In this document: in pieces, positions 49,846 to 62,190 of the stretch
How the letters are laid out: each line of letters begins with the position of its first letter
How positions within the stretch are numbered: the first letter of the stretch is position 1
Source of the DNA: Diatrype stigma
Taxonomy: Eukaryota > Ascomycota > Sordariomycetes > Xylariales > Diatrypaceae
NCBI GenBank assembly: GCA_022225965.2
Contig: JAKJXP020000007.1
Coordinates: 372,001 to 436,000 of the forward strand
Length of the DNA: 64,000 nucleotides
Reading direction: 5' to 3'
Program-made: the position numbers and the translations under genes
The notes under the pieces: model-generated
The model's database searches: none
What the model saw: the letters and a program-made list of their open reading frames with translations, nothing else
Told to the model about the DNA's origin: nothing

Positions 49846-52145
49846 ATGACGTCTCTCGTCACCGAGTTCTTTGTTAACCCTGTCATCCGCCAAGCACGAC
49901 GGTTCTCACGCTCAAATACCAGCGACGATATTTCGTCTACGCAGAGAGATCATCAGGCAACGAAAAGAACAGAAGACGATGCGACGTCAGAAACCGACAA
50001 GGAGTCATTTCGCTTAGGAGAAGACGATATCGAAGGAAGTGTCTCGATAACACCCTCTTCACGGACATCGGTCCAGCTCGATCAGCATAGCGATGTGCCC
50101 AGCCATCGAGACGAATGTGATGGTCCATCCGATCAAGGGCCATTGCCGGACACCAGCGACCATCAGAGAAACAATGACCTCAGAAGCCCCGAACTACCGT
50201 CAAGAGCTGAACTACCCATCCGCGAACTCATGGCTAGAACACCAGGCATGGAGGAAGAGTCGGCATCCTTGCCTCGTGTCGATGGGGGCGGCAACGATGT
50301 CCCACAAGCTCGGAGAGAAACACAGAAGACGAAACAGTTGCCAGAGGATGATGGGATGGGACTATTGAGAAGACGAATATTCGATATCCAGTCACAAGAC
50401 ATCCATCCGCCTGAGAAGGCTCGTTTGATGCATGATCTATTCTTAGAGGGTTATAAAAAGTCAACGTCGGTTGCTCAACCAGGCCGACTATCCACACCCT
50501 CTTCCCCGAACACGTCCGACGCCTCCGCGACCTGGCAGCGTCGACTTGCTCAGGGGCCGCTTGAGTCCTTCAGGTTCTGGCAAAATGCCTTGCTAGAAGG
50601 GTTCGCAACGGAAGAATTCGATCTGACAGAAGAGGACGTCACACCCACGTTCGCTCCGCCAATACATACGGATACGGAAGACTCGCTGGAAGATGTACGG
50701 GGAGAAAACGATGATACCGGCTACCGTCCCTTCGGCTGCGAGCATTATCGTCGCAACGTCAAACTACAGTGCTCCACGTGCAATCGCTGGTACACATGCC
50801 GATTTTGCCACGACCAGGTTGAGGACCACGCACTGATCCGAAAAGACACAAAAAATATGCTGTGCATGCTATGCAGGACAGCCCAGCGAGCAGGCGAGGT
50901 CTGCGTCGCTTGTGGTGCCTCTGCTGCCAGGTATTATTGCAGCATCTGCAAGCTATGGAACGACGATCCAGACAAGAACATCTACCACTGCAACGATTGC
51001 GGCATATGCAGAATTGGGAGGGGTCTCGGCAAGGACTTCTTCCATTGCAAGGTGAATACAGATCTCTTCCGCTACTAGGTATGTAGGTGGTGTTCAGGCT
51101 AACACGTTCGACAACAGAAATGCTGTGCTTGCATTGCCATCTCCAAGGAAACAGACCATAGGTGCATAGAAAGGGTCACGGACTGCGACTGTCCAATATG
51201 CGGCGATTACATGTTCACGTCACCGAAGGCAGTCTGTTTCATGAAGTGCGGACACAGCATACACCGTGGCTGCCTCGACGATTATATGCAGACTTCGTAC
51301 AAATGCCCCATCTGCAACAAGAGCGTGACCAATATGGAGTTCCAATTTCGAAACCTCGACATGGCCATCCAGGCTCAGCCAATGCCACCAGAGTTTGAAG
51401 ACACAAGGGCTGTCGTACTTTGCAACGATTGTTCTGCCAAAAGTTCGGTCAAGTACCATTGGCTTGGTTTGAAGTGCGCCGTTTGTTTATCGTACAACAC
51501 TGCCCAGCTGCAGATACTCGGTACAACTCCAGAAGCGGACCAGGCCCCTGTCTCCGAGATAAGCGCTCAGTTGCTAGAAGCCGCTATCACCACTGCGTCT
51601 CGTGTGCCAGTTCAACCAGAGATTCCATCTGGGCGTGACATACCACGGAGGCGACGCCATTCGTCTAACGTCCTGCGCCCTACCGCTACTCCGGCTGGAG
51701 AACCGGACCTTGGCCCACACGTATCGGATAGGCTATCGAGGTCCTTCGCTCCCATGCCAATCTTCAGTCATGCTTGGAATCATGCGATGGCGGAAACCCA
51801 CGTTGACATCATTGAGGAAGAGGAGAGAGAAGATATCATTGGATTCTGGAGCCGGCTTCAACGGAGCATAGGTTCCGACGAAGATGGCGGGGACGATGAT
51901 GCGGCAGGCTCTGAGGACGGCTCCGATTGGTCTACGGAAGATGAAGAGGTGGAGGACGACGATGACGAGGACGAGGACGAGGACTTAAAGGATTTCTCGT
52001 TGTTAGGCCGTAAGTATATCCCAGTCTACAAGCAAACTTCCCTTATCAGAGTCTTATATGTCTAAGTTATCTCCCATTGCCCCCAAATAACCATCGGGCG
52101 AAATGAGAAGAATGCCTACTAATGTTGAATTCTGCAGATCGCTAG
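49846..52145 (+). CDS. CHY zinc-finger and RING protein, probable E3 ubiquitin ligase (RCHY1/Pirh2-like)
   Basis: Three exons, 49846-51051, 51118-52009 and 52138-52145, encode 701 residues. A disordered Ser/Asp/Glu-rich N-terminus of about 295 residues precedes the CHY finger (FGCEHYRRNVKLQCSTCNRW, then CRFCHDQVEDH and LCMLCRTAQ), the CTCHY zinc region (YYCSICKLWND, YHCNDCGICRIG, FFHCKKCCACIAI), a RING (CDCPICGDYMF through MKCGHSIHRGC to YKCPICNKSV) and a zinc ribbon (VLCNDCSAKS, LKCAVCLSYN). The C-terminus is acidic. The RING is the E2-recruiting module, so a ligase role follows from family knowledge; the target is unknown. The last exon codes only part of His, then Arg and stop. Confidence 0.93.
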
Positions 52146-53171
52146 TTTCGTGGCTTGTGGAACAAGATATGATCAAGGCATTCTGGGCGGGCATTATAAA
52201 GGGGCGTTCGGATGGGCTGGAATCGATGTTTTCAGGGGCGGGAGGAATACTCGGCATATGACAAACTCCATTTCTAGAGCACCATGGGGGCATGTGTATG
52301 TCAATAAATCAAAAAACGGTAGCGTGTATTGTGTGATGGGGAGGAGGTCCCCCGCCTCCTTTCCCCTTTCCTGCAGCTATGTACGGGACGCTTACGAAAT
52401 CAATGTAAATAACACAAACACCCCTAAACCGGAGTCATGTGATATCCCCAGGCAACGTTTGACCTCGTACCACTCTGCAGAATGGCTTTCCCTTTTCCTT
52501 TTGCAACCACTGAAGTTATATCAGGACATTGCTAGTATATAGGAGATACCACCAGCCGTTAAAATTCTAAACCAAGAGCCAGACTTAGGATATATAAAGC
52601 ACGTATCTCAGGCTAGCCTATCCCACTCCATCAGATATCGTGTCTAGGGGGCCCTTACCTAGCTAGATAGACAAGTAGGGTGCTGGTGAATCGGATTCGA
52701 ATTTAAATCTGGTTCTGGCTTTGGTATAATACTGAAAACAGTGTCACCATGTCGACAGACCGGAAACGCTGTTCCTGCTGAGATCTAGTTCCCTTACTTC
52801 TAACACCACAAGGCTGATATGAGAAAGCCAAGGTATCTGATGGGTGGCTACAGAGAGCCGGTGTACCAAATACGAAGTTCTTGATTCAGGACGATGCCCT
52901 TCATTGAACGGAGTCGTACGTATCCCTTTCACGCACGACTTCAACCATTATCTCGATGATTCATTGTATAAGCCACAGTGATAGGATTACCACCCAAGAG
53001 CATATTCACAGAGGGTCCCAGAGTGTACGTATAAAGCTAGAACACGGTAGAGCACAGTAGAAGAGATTGGAAGCTTTGGAGTTATTATTCGGATTAGGCA
53101 TGTAGTGGACCAGATACCTACATCGCCGAGATGCCTAGTAGCTTAGACGTAAGTTGATGCCGTGCTGCTAT

Positions 53172-53203
53172 GGCACGCTGGCACTCTGGCACTCTGGCAC
53201 GCT
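53172..53203. repeat. 8-nt tandem repeat, 4 copies
   Basis: Units GGCACGCT and GGCACTCT in the order 1-2-2-1. Confidence 0.95.
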
Positions 53204-53275
53204 GGCTGTCTAGATTTGTACGTGCCCAGGTAGATTTGAATATCGTACGTACTTGTGTGCCTTTCCAGCATCAAA

Positions 53276-53315
53276 GTATCGAGGTATCGAGGTATCGAGG
53301 TATCGAAGTATCGAC
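53276..53315. repeat. 8-nt tandem repeat, 5 copies
   Basis: Unit GTATCGAG, with single-base changes in the last two copies. Confidence 0.95.
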
Positions 53316-54722
53316 GCGATATCAACACAGAACAGTAGGAAAGTGCGACCTACTCAGAAGTGAATTGCATTCACGTCGGCCTTTTGTACTGTAGGCAGTA
53401 AACACCAGGCAACACCGGGAATTTATGTACATACCTATGTGCCTAAGTGCCTACGACGTGCCTACGACGTGCCTACAACGTGCCTGCCTGCCTACCTGTC
53501 TACCTGACTGACTGACTGCCTGCCTTTTTTCTAGGTATCTACCTACTCAGTACCCCATCCCCATCTACCTCCCACCCATCTACCACCACCCATCTACCCA
53601 CCAACGCGCGCTTGAGGTTGCCTAGGTACTTACGTAGGGGGTAAACAAGGCCCCAACCTGCCTATGTACCTACTCTGTTGCCCTCCAACCCATCTACCTA
53701 CCAACCACCTGCCTCCAAGGCATCAACAAGCTGCCGAGTTCTCTGCTCCCGGCTTCTCCTCCTACTTCCTACCTCTTACCTCTTACCACCCACCCACTGC
53801 CTACGAACCTTTTCCCTCTCCGGGTGGTCGATCTGCAAGTTAGACCAACGACGTTTCCTACCGCTTGCCATGCTCAAGTGCCTACCTACCAGACCTAACA
53901 CCCGTCACATTTCTACCCGGAGCCGTCGATCTCTCTTTCTGTTTAGCACCATCGACTGCTTTACACGTCGACTGCTCTACATCACTCTTGCCAGTTCCCT
54001 TGGCCACCCACCACCCATTCCTAAACCCATCTTTGACATTGTCATCATTATTACATTGGTACTGTAGTACGAATCGCTACTTTCTGTTGGCCAGCAACGG
54101 AAGCAGGCTTATACGACCTGCTTGCCTGTCCTGTTTCTTACGTATCGATCATATCTACCTAGGTAAGTGCAGCGTGCAGCCGTGTTCCTTGATGACTTGT
54201 TGTTTACTACGCTTCGTCGATACAAGACGACACCCTCTCCCTGTCACCATCCATCCTCCGTTCGCCGACTTCTCGCACTGAATTTCTGTTTACCTTCGAC
54301 TCCCGGACGTCTCTTGGATCTGGCCCACGATCTTGTATGAATACCGTTTGCTCGTTGCTTTCACTCGCTTTGCTTTCTGGTATGTTTACAATGCTCTGCC
54401 ATGACAAGCTTCTGCTGGATGCCCCACGATGGCAAGCGAATCTGTGTTCTGGCTTCACATATACCTGTTGCCTACCTACCCGTCATTTCCAGCTCTTCAT
54501 CGTCAACTATCACAGATCCTCGCACCTCGTACTTCCCGCCGAGACAACTCCATCCAAGGCCACGACAATCAACTACCATCTACCCACATTCTTGTTCTTT
54601 CCGTCATCTCTTATCCCATCCATTACCTACATAATTCATCCGCTGTCAGAAGGGCACGCCACCTTGGGATACCCTCACATTTGCCCCATCTCCATCCGCA
54701 AGCATTTCATCCTCAATTCCCC

Positions 54723-57700
54723 ATGGATTCACACTCTGCCACCCATCCCGGCACCCCTCCTACCGTACCAACACGCAAGAGAATCATCAAAGGATTGTAT
54801 AAACAGCTCAAGAAAGACCAAACTGATGATGTCCCAATTCCTGCACCTACACTTGTTGGGATCAAGTTCTATATCAAGAACCACTACCATGCCAGCCAGA
54901 TCTTGATCGAAGATGATCCATCCTCTCAGGATTGCTTGGGGCAGCCACCCCTTGCCCATCCCTCTAAATTCATATTATCTCAGCTTGAAGCTCAGAAAAT
55001 AGCTAACATTACTAGTCCTCCAAACCAGGTCTCTGCAGCTCTGATCGTGACGTCTAAATTCCTCGCCGAAGACCCCCTGGGCTCACTGTCCTATCCAACT
55101 CTTCTCACTTGGCACACCTCAGAGAAACACCGTACCTACTGCCTTTTTGCCTACCTCACCTGCCCGATGGAGTCGCGTGTCTACACCGCTTCCGAGCTCT
55201 TTCGGCTTAGGGATGCATTTGCATCCGACAATATGCTGGATACTTCCAAGCTCAACCCAGATGTTGGTAAGTATCTTATTAATTCCTTTCTGCCATTCAG
55301 GTATGAGTGGTGGACTCTGTTTAGTATTACGGCTAACAATTTCCAAGCCGACATCATCAAGAAAAAGGAGAAGGTTGTGCCTCCTCAGCCCCAACCCCAA
55401 CCCCAGCCCAGATGGCTGAAGAAAGCTAAGGAAGATATCTCCTCTTCATTGGAGAGTGAAGACCAAGACCTGTCCAAGGGGAAACAGCAAACTTCTGCAA
55501 CAGAAGGCGAAACGGAGTGGAAGTACCGTGGCCGTTCCGGCTCCGAAGTCACTTCTACTGAACCACTGTCTGCTCCTACAGGACTTGCTGCCCAGCAAAA
55601 AGAAGGATTCAAGCGATTCTTCAAGGCCGTCGTCTCACCTACCCATATCCGAGTCACTGCAGGTGGCAGAATTGTGCCCAACACCCGAGCCACTACATCT
55701 CCAACCACGAAGTGGGACAAGGCCCGTGTAGACCACGAGAACCATGAATCCATTGACACAACCAAGAACGGAAAGTCCGAGGTTGATAATGGAGTGAAGA
55801 ATAATACGGGCCCAGCTAGAAGCCAAATGCCTCCACCTCAAGGTCATCCCGTGTTCTTTCAGCACCCTGGCATGCCTTTTCCACTCATCCCTATGCACAA
55901 TGGGATTCCAATGGCGTATGGCTTCCCTTCACCCATTCCGGCTGCGCCTAGCACGTTGCAACCTACCTCTGTGAATGCTATACCTGAGCCGCCAAAGACG
56001 ACCTCCGCAGTCAAGACAGATGACGAAGCTAGCACCAACAAGTCTCACCCGGATCAGGTGAAAATCTCGCCGCCCACACAGTTTGACCATACCAAGCCGT
56101 TCCTTTACAATGGTCACATGATGTTTCCAGTTATGGGACCTCCTCCTATGCCTGGCCAGGCTCCGACGATGATTCCCGTCCCCTTTCTCCCACCGGGCCT
56201 GACTCCAGATCAAGCTGCAATGGCGGCCCCTCGACTGATTCATATGGGACCCCTTCCACCGCATCCACATATGTTCGGCCCTCATGGTCCCATCCTAAGA
56301 CATCCTGGTGCTCCTCCCGCTCCTGGTGCTCCTCCCGCTCCCGGTGCTCCTCCCGCTCCCGGTGGCCCACGGGCTCCACAACCACCACCTTACCAGGCTA
56401 GGCCAGTAGCAACCCCCCCTATTTCCTCGATCAGACCGAGTGAGATTACGAGACAACAACTCAACGGGCTGCGAGCGACGGCCAAATATTTCGAGGACCA
56501 GTTGCTGTACAATAAGCACCAGATCGATGAGAAGATAACTGAAGGCCAGGTTCGGGAACTCAAAAAGAGAATCCTCCATTTTGAGCATAATCTCCAGATG
56601 CAGTTGAACCAAGAAGCATCAAGCTATCCAAGACAAGCTCAAGGCTCGGAAACAACGGCTTCAATCCCTGCTCCCGACTCCGCAGGTCGTGACATTCCTT
56701 CCCGGCCTTCCAGCATGAGATTGAATCGATCGGATAACGTATCGCGAACTGACTCGCCTACGTCGATCAAGTCGGGCACACATACTCACTCGCTTGGACG
56801 CAACAAGCAACCGCTTGATCGCTTTCCTCCGCAATCCAGACATCTTAAAAGACCCAAAGATGATGGTATCAACGCGTTCAAGCACGAGAGCAATTCGAGA
56901 GTCTACTATGATGCGATTACAGCTAAGTTTGAGAAAGAGAAGAATCAGAGTCTTCCCAGTGGAGCTGCTACCGCACCACCATTCCAACCTGGCACAGCTC
57001 CTGCGGTTCCTTCGGTATCAGGTGAAGCTCATAACGCAGCCCAGCCCTTGCTTGCGGGAGAAAACAACCACCAACAGCAGTCTGCTAGCGCCTTTCCGCT
57101 GCGCCCGCAAGAATGTTGGGGTACCATGAATTCTATCAACATGGACGCTGCTGGCTCGACTCCAAGTGGCACTCAAACGTTCACTGGAGCCTCTGGCTCG
57201 AGCTCATACACCACTGCGCCGTACCTCGTTGGAACACTTCCCCAGGGTGTAAGCGCTTACAACGCTCGAGCAACGGACTATATCTACGCTAGAGAGCTGA
57301 CGGATGAGGAGATGCGCGCTCGACATGTCTATTGGGGCCGAGTAGCAACAAAGGGAACGGGTCTCCCAAAGTTTGACGGCAAGGATTTCTATCCTCCTTC
57401 TCCTGTGAAAGCAGACGAGAAGCCAAAGCAACAGGCTCAAGTTCCTAGCGGTCGAACCGGGGCTGATTATGGGACTCGATTGTCCTCTGCTGAGAATGAC
57501 CCGTTCCGTTCGAGCCGTGATGGGACAAGCATACGCTCGCAAGAGGCTACTCAGAAAGCAAGCCGTGCCATCCCTATTGTCAACCCGGACAGTATCGGAC
57601 GGGCTAGTAAGGCACCCAATGCTACTTCCGTACCTGCACCGAACATGGGTCGAGATCTTACGAACGCATTTGATGAAATGCGACTGGATTCGTCGGCTAC

Positions 57701-58189
57701 AGAGTCGACTAATGATGGAAAATCGGCAGTGCCGAATCGACGGGCCATTCAGGGATCCAGGTAAGACTTACTTCTAATCCCCTTTCCGCTATCTCGGCAG
57801 CAATACTAACGGTGCGTAGCAATAAATCAGGACACGATCTTTGGCAGACTATGATCAAGAAGGGACCAGCCAGCGGAGCAGCGCTTCCTAGTGCTATTTC
57901 CTCGACGACGGCTACGGGGTATCTCCCCCAGTATTTTGGTCACGCAGCCGCATCGCTTAGTCCTGCCATCTCGAATGCTACCGGCTCCGCGACCCGTGCT
58001 ACTTCAGGGGCTGATGGTAAACCCGTCGAGCTTGACGGGGGTGTTCCCCAAGGACTGACGGCCAAGCTGGGAGAGAACCGCCCCCCGGGCGAGGGATCCT
58101 CGCTCGAGCCTGATGTGACCAAGGAGATTCGTGAGCGCATGCTTCGTGATGCTGAGCGCCGTGGTATTATTGGACCAGGTTGGCAGTAG
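54723..58189 (+). CDS. Large proline-rich coiled-coil protein of unknown function
   Basis: Exons 54723-55266, 55348-57760 and 57820-58189 give 1108 residues. The frame stays open upstream to 54429, but that part is leader-like; I start at the ATG at 54723 (MDSHSATHP). Residues 1-180 look folded, with hydrophobic helices (SAALIVTSKFLAEDPLGSLS, RVYTASELFRLRDAF). The middle is Pro/Gly/Gln-rich with an APPAPG array. A charged coiled coil lies at about 549-605 (LRATAKYFEDQLLYNKHQID). The C-terminus has a conserved-looking block (HDLWQTMIKKGPASGAALPS, GYLPQYFGHAAASLSPAISN). It resembles proteins kept across filamentous ascomycetes but without assigned function. The Pro/Gln-rich layout suggests an RNA- or transcription-related scaffold; this is inference only. 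Confidence 0.8.
55267..55347 (+). other. 81-nt intron without stop codon (retainable)
   Basis: GTAAGT donor, GGCTAACAAT branch point and AAG acceptor. Length is a multiple of three and the frame has no stop, so both spliced and unspliced mRNAs would code. Confidence 0.75.
56306..56365 (+). repeat. In-frame GGTGCTCCTCCCGCTCC(T/C) array
   Basis: Four 15-nt units coding Gly-Ala-Pro-Pro-Ala-Pro repeats in the proline-rich protein. Mutations are mostly synonymous (CCT/CCC). Confidence 0.9.
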
Positions 58190-59691
58190 TGGTGATACCA
58201 TGATTCGCTCTACATCTCTTATGGGCCCCAAAGGCCACCCTCAAAGGGTAGGAACTTATGCGACCCATTCGACTTTCTTGGACTGGACGAGTCGAGAACC
58301 ACGACTCATTACTGCTACTTTGCACCTTAACAGGCCGAAGGTGGTGTAGACTTAAGGGTATTGTTATTTTCGGCAACTCTCGTCTGAAAACATGGTTAAC
58401 TTCATTTGTATGTGGAATCGGCCAGGGTATCGGATTTGATGATGACGGAATATGAAATTTCTGCTCTACGAATTAAGTCGAGACGGCTCCTTGCCAAAGA
58501 AAGCTTGGACGATCGAGACACAGTATTTGTATTGAGATTTGCTTATCAAGACTTGCTATTGTCAGGACAGAGAGCTAGAGCTACGAAAAGATTCTATTAG
58601 AGAATCAGGAGTTAGATCAGACAGTTAATGTACCATGGTAAACCAGCTTCTTTGGTGATAACTACGTGCATGCAGTGGATGTGGTTTGCACTTGACCAGA
58701 AGGTGGTGATGTGCCTTACCATCAAACTTCCAGCCTCATCAATGTCATCTCAGGACATCTACCGTTGAAAGTCTGCAGGCAAGGGCGGCGGGAACGGTGA
58801 TTCATATTTAAGCCCCCCGCTAGGTTTGTTGTTCGCTAGTCGTATACCTCGAAAATCATCAGAAGTGGTTGACGAGGAGATAACCTAGCGGTGACGGTTG
58901 CTTGTTCCTACTGTTTCAAACTCCCTATCTGCCGTTACCTTACCTTGCGGTTGGTAAGACCTGTAAACCTATACATGCATGCAGATGCGTAGTCCATGCG
59001 GTAGCATCTATTCTCACAGCTGAAGAGAGGGAATGCCTGCGCCTTATTAGTAGCTTAGCAAGACATTTCTCGTTGCCAGACGAGCGGCAAAGACGTGAAC
59101 ACGGGTGGCGAGGGGGCTCTGTAGGTTAGCAAATCAGTTTGGTCAATCACAAGTCACACATGCAGCAAGCAAGTATGCTGTGCGTACATGGCATGCTAGA
59201 GCATGGCTGAAGCATGGCAGAGCAAGAGCAGACTTTGGGAAGCACCTCCCATGGAACATTTCACAGCAAGACTGTGAAACGGCCATTAAAGCAGAAGAAA
59301 ATTTGTTCTCTTTTTTTGCTCGTGTGGTGTCGTCAAGAATGCATCTATCTAGATGCTGATCAGAAACCCCCTTTCCTTTCCCTTCCTTATGCCGTGCGAA
59401 GAATGCGAAAGCCCATCCGGATTTATTTTTTCATATCTCGGTTATTCGTAACGCCCGGGAGATGATGAACCAATCGCTCGAAAAGACGCCAACCAGAGTT
59501 CTTCTTCCTTGTCACCTCTTACCATCTGGGGTAGAGGTAGAGGGCGAAGAAGAGCAAGCAATTCCCTGTCGTTCAACACAGTCCATCATGTGGCCTAAAC
59601 CAGCCTAATTTGGGGGGCCCGGAGGCATTATGTGTTGCTCCTTGACCATTCGTCGGGCTATGGGGGTGATGGTGTTGTTGGGTGGTCTAAT
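58190..59691. other. Convergent intergenic region
   Basis: 3' flanks of the proline-rich gene and RPL26. No gene recognised. Confidence 0.65.
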
Positions 59692-60276
59692 CTATTTGTT
59701 GTTCTTCTTGCGCAGCTCACGGCCAGCCTTTATGCGCTCCAGAATGTTCTCGCGGTCCTTATCGAGCTTGAGCTTCTTGATGACGACCTTGCTGGGGTGA
59801 ATGCCGAGGGGCACGCTCTGGCCGGACGCCTTGTCGCGGGTGACACGCTCGACGTGGATCTGGTACTTGAGGCGGTAGACCGACAGGACCTTGCCCTCGC
59901 GGCCCTTGTTGGAGCCCCGGACGATCTCGACCTCGTCGTCCTTGCGGACGGGGATGCTGCGGACCTGGGAGCGGGGGAAGATAGAATGTAAGCAAGGGCT
60001 GGCCAGGCAAGGATTTGCAGGATGAAATGTCAAGTGATGAGAGAACTTACGTTGTACTTCTCTCGCAGCTCCTTGCTGAGGGGCGCGCTCATGATCACGC
60101 GGCGGACGCTCGAGGGGGCGCTGAAGTGCGCCTTCCTCGACTTGCGTCGGGAGCTGGAAACGCCTGTTGTGGGTTCCTCATGTTAGTTTTCTCGATACAA
60201 CCAACATCCCATCCCATTGGTGTACAGCATTGTGCTGAAAAGGGAGGATTGACATACTGTTCTGGACCTTCGTCAT
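59692..60276 (-). CDS. RPL26: 60S ribosomal protein L26 (uL24)
   Basis: Structural protein of the large cytosolic ribosomal subunit, next to the peptide exit tunnel. Minus-strand exons 60276-60258, 60163-60051 and 59964-59692 give 134 residues, normal for fungi. It starts MTKVQNS, runs through [15 protein letters not shown] and [18 protein letters not shown], then the KOW motif ([20 protein letters not shown]) and the basic end. Donors are GTATGT and GTAAGT. The short first exon is usual for ribosomal protein genes. The first residues of the ORF starting at 60033 are intron sequence. Confidence 0.97.
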
Positions 60277-60823
60277 TTTGACTGCTGTTGGCGTTGGGTT
60301 AGTTGAAGGCGGGAAAGAGGGATGTTGTCGGGCGTCTGTCGAGGTAGAAAAATGAACGTGGTCAGATTTTGGGGGACGGCCGACGCAGAAAGATTTTAGT
60401 TGGGACGGTCTGGATTTCTCCAAAACGAAAAATTGTGCCCTAAGTGGAGCCACAAGATCCAGGAACAGGGCAGCAGGATTAGTACAGGTGTGGCTCAGCC
60501 GTAGCTTATCTGCTTGTCTGCTTATCTGCTTATCTGCTTATCGGCAGAATTGTGGCTAAGCAGCCCCGCCAAAAAGCCGAAAGTTGCACAACTCGACTAT
60601 GCTGCATAAACACAAGCGTATTCCGGAGCTAACAAAATTATGCATCACGACATCACGACAGTACGGCCAGAAAGTTTATTAAACCCCGACCGCATACGAA
60701 GTACCTACCCGACCCACTTTCAAGTTGCACTGGCAGCTGTTGAAGTGGGATGATGCTGATGCTGCCGCTGCTCAGCACTCCTAGCCATGTCATGATATCG
60801 ATGCCCAGACCCCAATCAACGAG
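60277..60823. promoter_or_regulatory. Shared divergent promoter RPL26/COA1
   Basis: 547 bases between divergent start codons. It holds a five-copy 8-nt array at 60505-60544 (unit CTTATCTG). No individual factor site can be named with confidence. Confidence 0.6.
60505..60544. repeat. 8-nt tandem repeat, 5 copies
   Basis: Unit CTTATCTG with single changes in copies 2 and 5. It contains a TTATC (GATAA) core in four copies. Confidence 0.95.
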
Positions 60824-61666
60824 ATGTTGTCACGAATAATGCGCCGGAGAGCGGTGCCCTCAATAAGGAATGCCTCCTCTTCAGCGAAAGGCCCAATCCA
60901 GCGGCGGACCTTGGTAGCAGCGCCAAAACCGGGAGACGGGCCGCTGATGGAGAGACGGCCAGACCGAGAGCTCCCTAGTATGTCTATCTATAATCTATGG
61001 CAGCCCCTTCCCTCCCTTGCTCCTGTGTCCACAGGCATACACACACACACATATATATAGATAGATAGATATGTACATATACGACCGTATACGACTGACC
61101 AGCTAACCTCTCCCCCTTCCCCCCCAAAAACAGACATCAAGAGCTTCCGCTGGCTGCGGACGTTCCCGCTGTTCGCGGCGGCGATCGCGCTGTCGAGCGT
61201 GGCCATCTTCAACTACCAGAAGCTGTCGTCGCCGGTGGTGGCGTCGACGCTGTACGCGCTGCGGACGTCGCGGCGGGCGCGCGAGTACCTGGGCGACGAG
61301 GTGTACTTCCGGCGCCAGGTGCCCTGGATCTCGGGCGAGATGAACCAGCTGCGGGGCCGCATCGACATCGCCTTCGCCGTCCGCGGCACCCGCAACACCG
61401 GCGTCATGCGCTTCGCCAGCCACAGGCCCACCCCCAAGGGCGCCTTCGAGACCACCGCCTGGTCCCTCGAGACCTCCGACGGCCGCGTCATCGACCTCCT
61501 GTCCGACGACAGCAGCGTCGCCGCCGCCGCCGGCGATCCGTTCCAGCACACCATACCCGGCTTCGCCGACGATGGCGATCTGGAGGAGCGCCGGGAGGGG
61601 GCGGACGCGGCGGGGGTGGCGGCGGCGGCGGCGGCTACGAAGGGGTTCAGGCAGCAACTCAAGTGA
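60824..61666 (+). CDS. COA1: Cytochrome c oxidase assembly factor 1 (COA1)
   Basis: Mitochondrial inner-membrane protein that helps mature Cox1 during complex IV assembly. Exons 60824-60977 and 61134-61666 encode 228 residues. The first exon is an Arg/Ser-rich, acid-free presequence (MLSRIMRRRAVPSIRNASSS). The join gives RELPNIKSFRWLRTFPLF, one transmembrane helix at about 61-79, and then the family block YALRTSRRAREYLGDEV, GEMNQLRGRIDIAFAVRGT and WSLETSDGRVIDLL. The C-terminus has an alanine run from GCG repeats. The 156-base intron contains CA/TA/GATA microsatellites and a GCTAAC branch point. DUF1783/COA1 assignment is from remembered fungal sequences. Confidence 0.9.
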
Positions 61667-62190
61667 TATCGGGCAGGAGAGCAGAACAGCTGCTTGGGCG
61701 CTTGTTTGGCGAACACTGCAAAAAACAACACCGTCTGGATTGTGATATGATGGTGCATCCCGGTGGTTTGACTCGAGATCCTTGGGCAATGGGAGATTGC
61801 GAGACAGGGAAATGATCAGACAGAGAGCATGGCATGGGATGGCTTGACGATAAGGAGAAGACGGACGTCTTTGTCTATCTCTATAAGGGGCAATGCCTAC
61901 ATCATAAGATGGCACAAATGACACGGCATGTTGGCTTGAACATGTACAATACTATGTATACTTTATTATAATACAACTAACCGCGCGGGCCATTTCCCTG
62001 ACTCACTGTGCGGCTATGGTATCACAATCCATCTTCCTCTTATGCCTTTCCTCCTCCCGACTTGGGCCCTTTCATTGGCATCGATTGACCCTGGCGGTTT
62101 TCCTTCTTTATGTTTTCATTTTTTTCTTTTTCTTTCATATCTTGATTCTCCTTTTCAGGACTCCATACCCCCCATGCCATCCCATCCCCA
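61667..62190. other. Convergent 3' flanks of COA1 and uL3m
   Basis: No gene seen. A T-rich tract lies at about 62097-62145. Confidence 0.7.

Larger units (their letters stand above)
52146..54722. other. Intergenic region and long pyrimidine-rich leader
   Basis: No gene in 52146-53500, which holds two 8-nt tandem arrays. From about 53500 to 54722 the plus strand is CT/CCA-rich for more than 1 kb, with several upstream ATGs and a strong donor (GTAAGTGCAG at 54162). This suggests a long, possibly spliced, 5' leader for the next gene. Confidence 0.5.

Noticed and set aside
54429..54722. 98 extra N-terminal codons on the proline-rich protein
   Set aside because: Composition matches the CT-rich leader; a natural start lies at 54723.
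59965..60033. Alternative RPL26 N-terminus
   Set aside because: This is intron 2 read through; the true N-terminus is encoded by exons 1 and 2.
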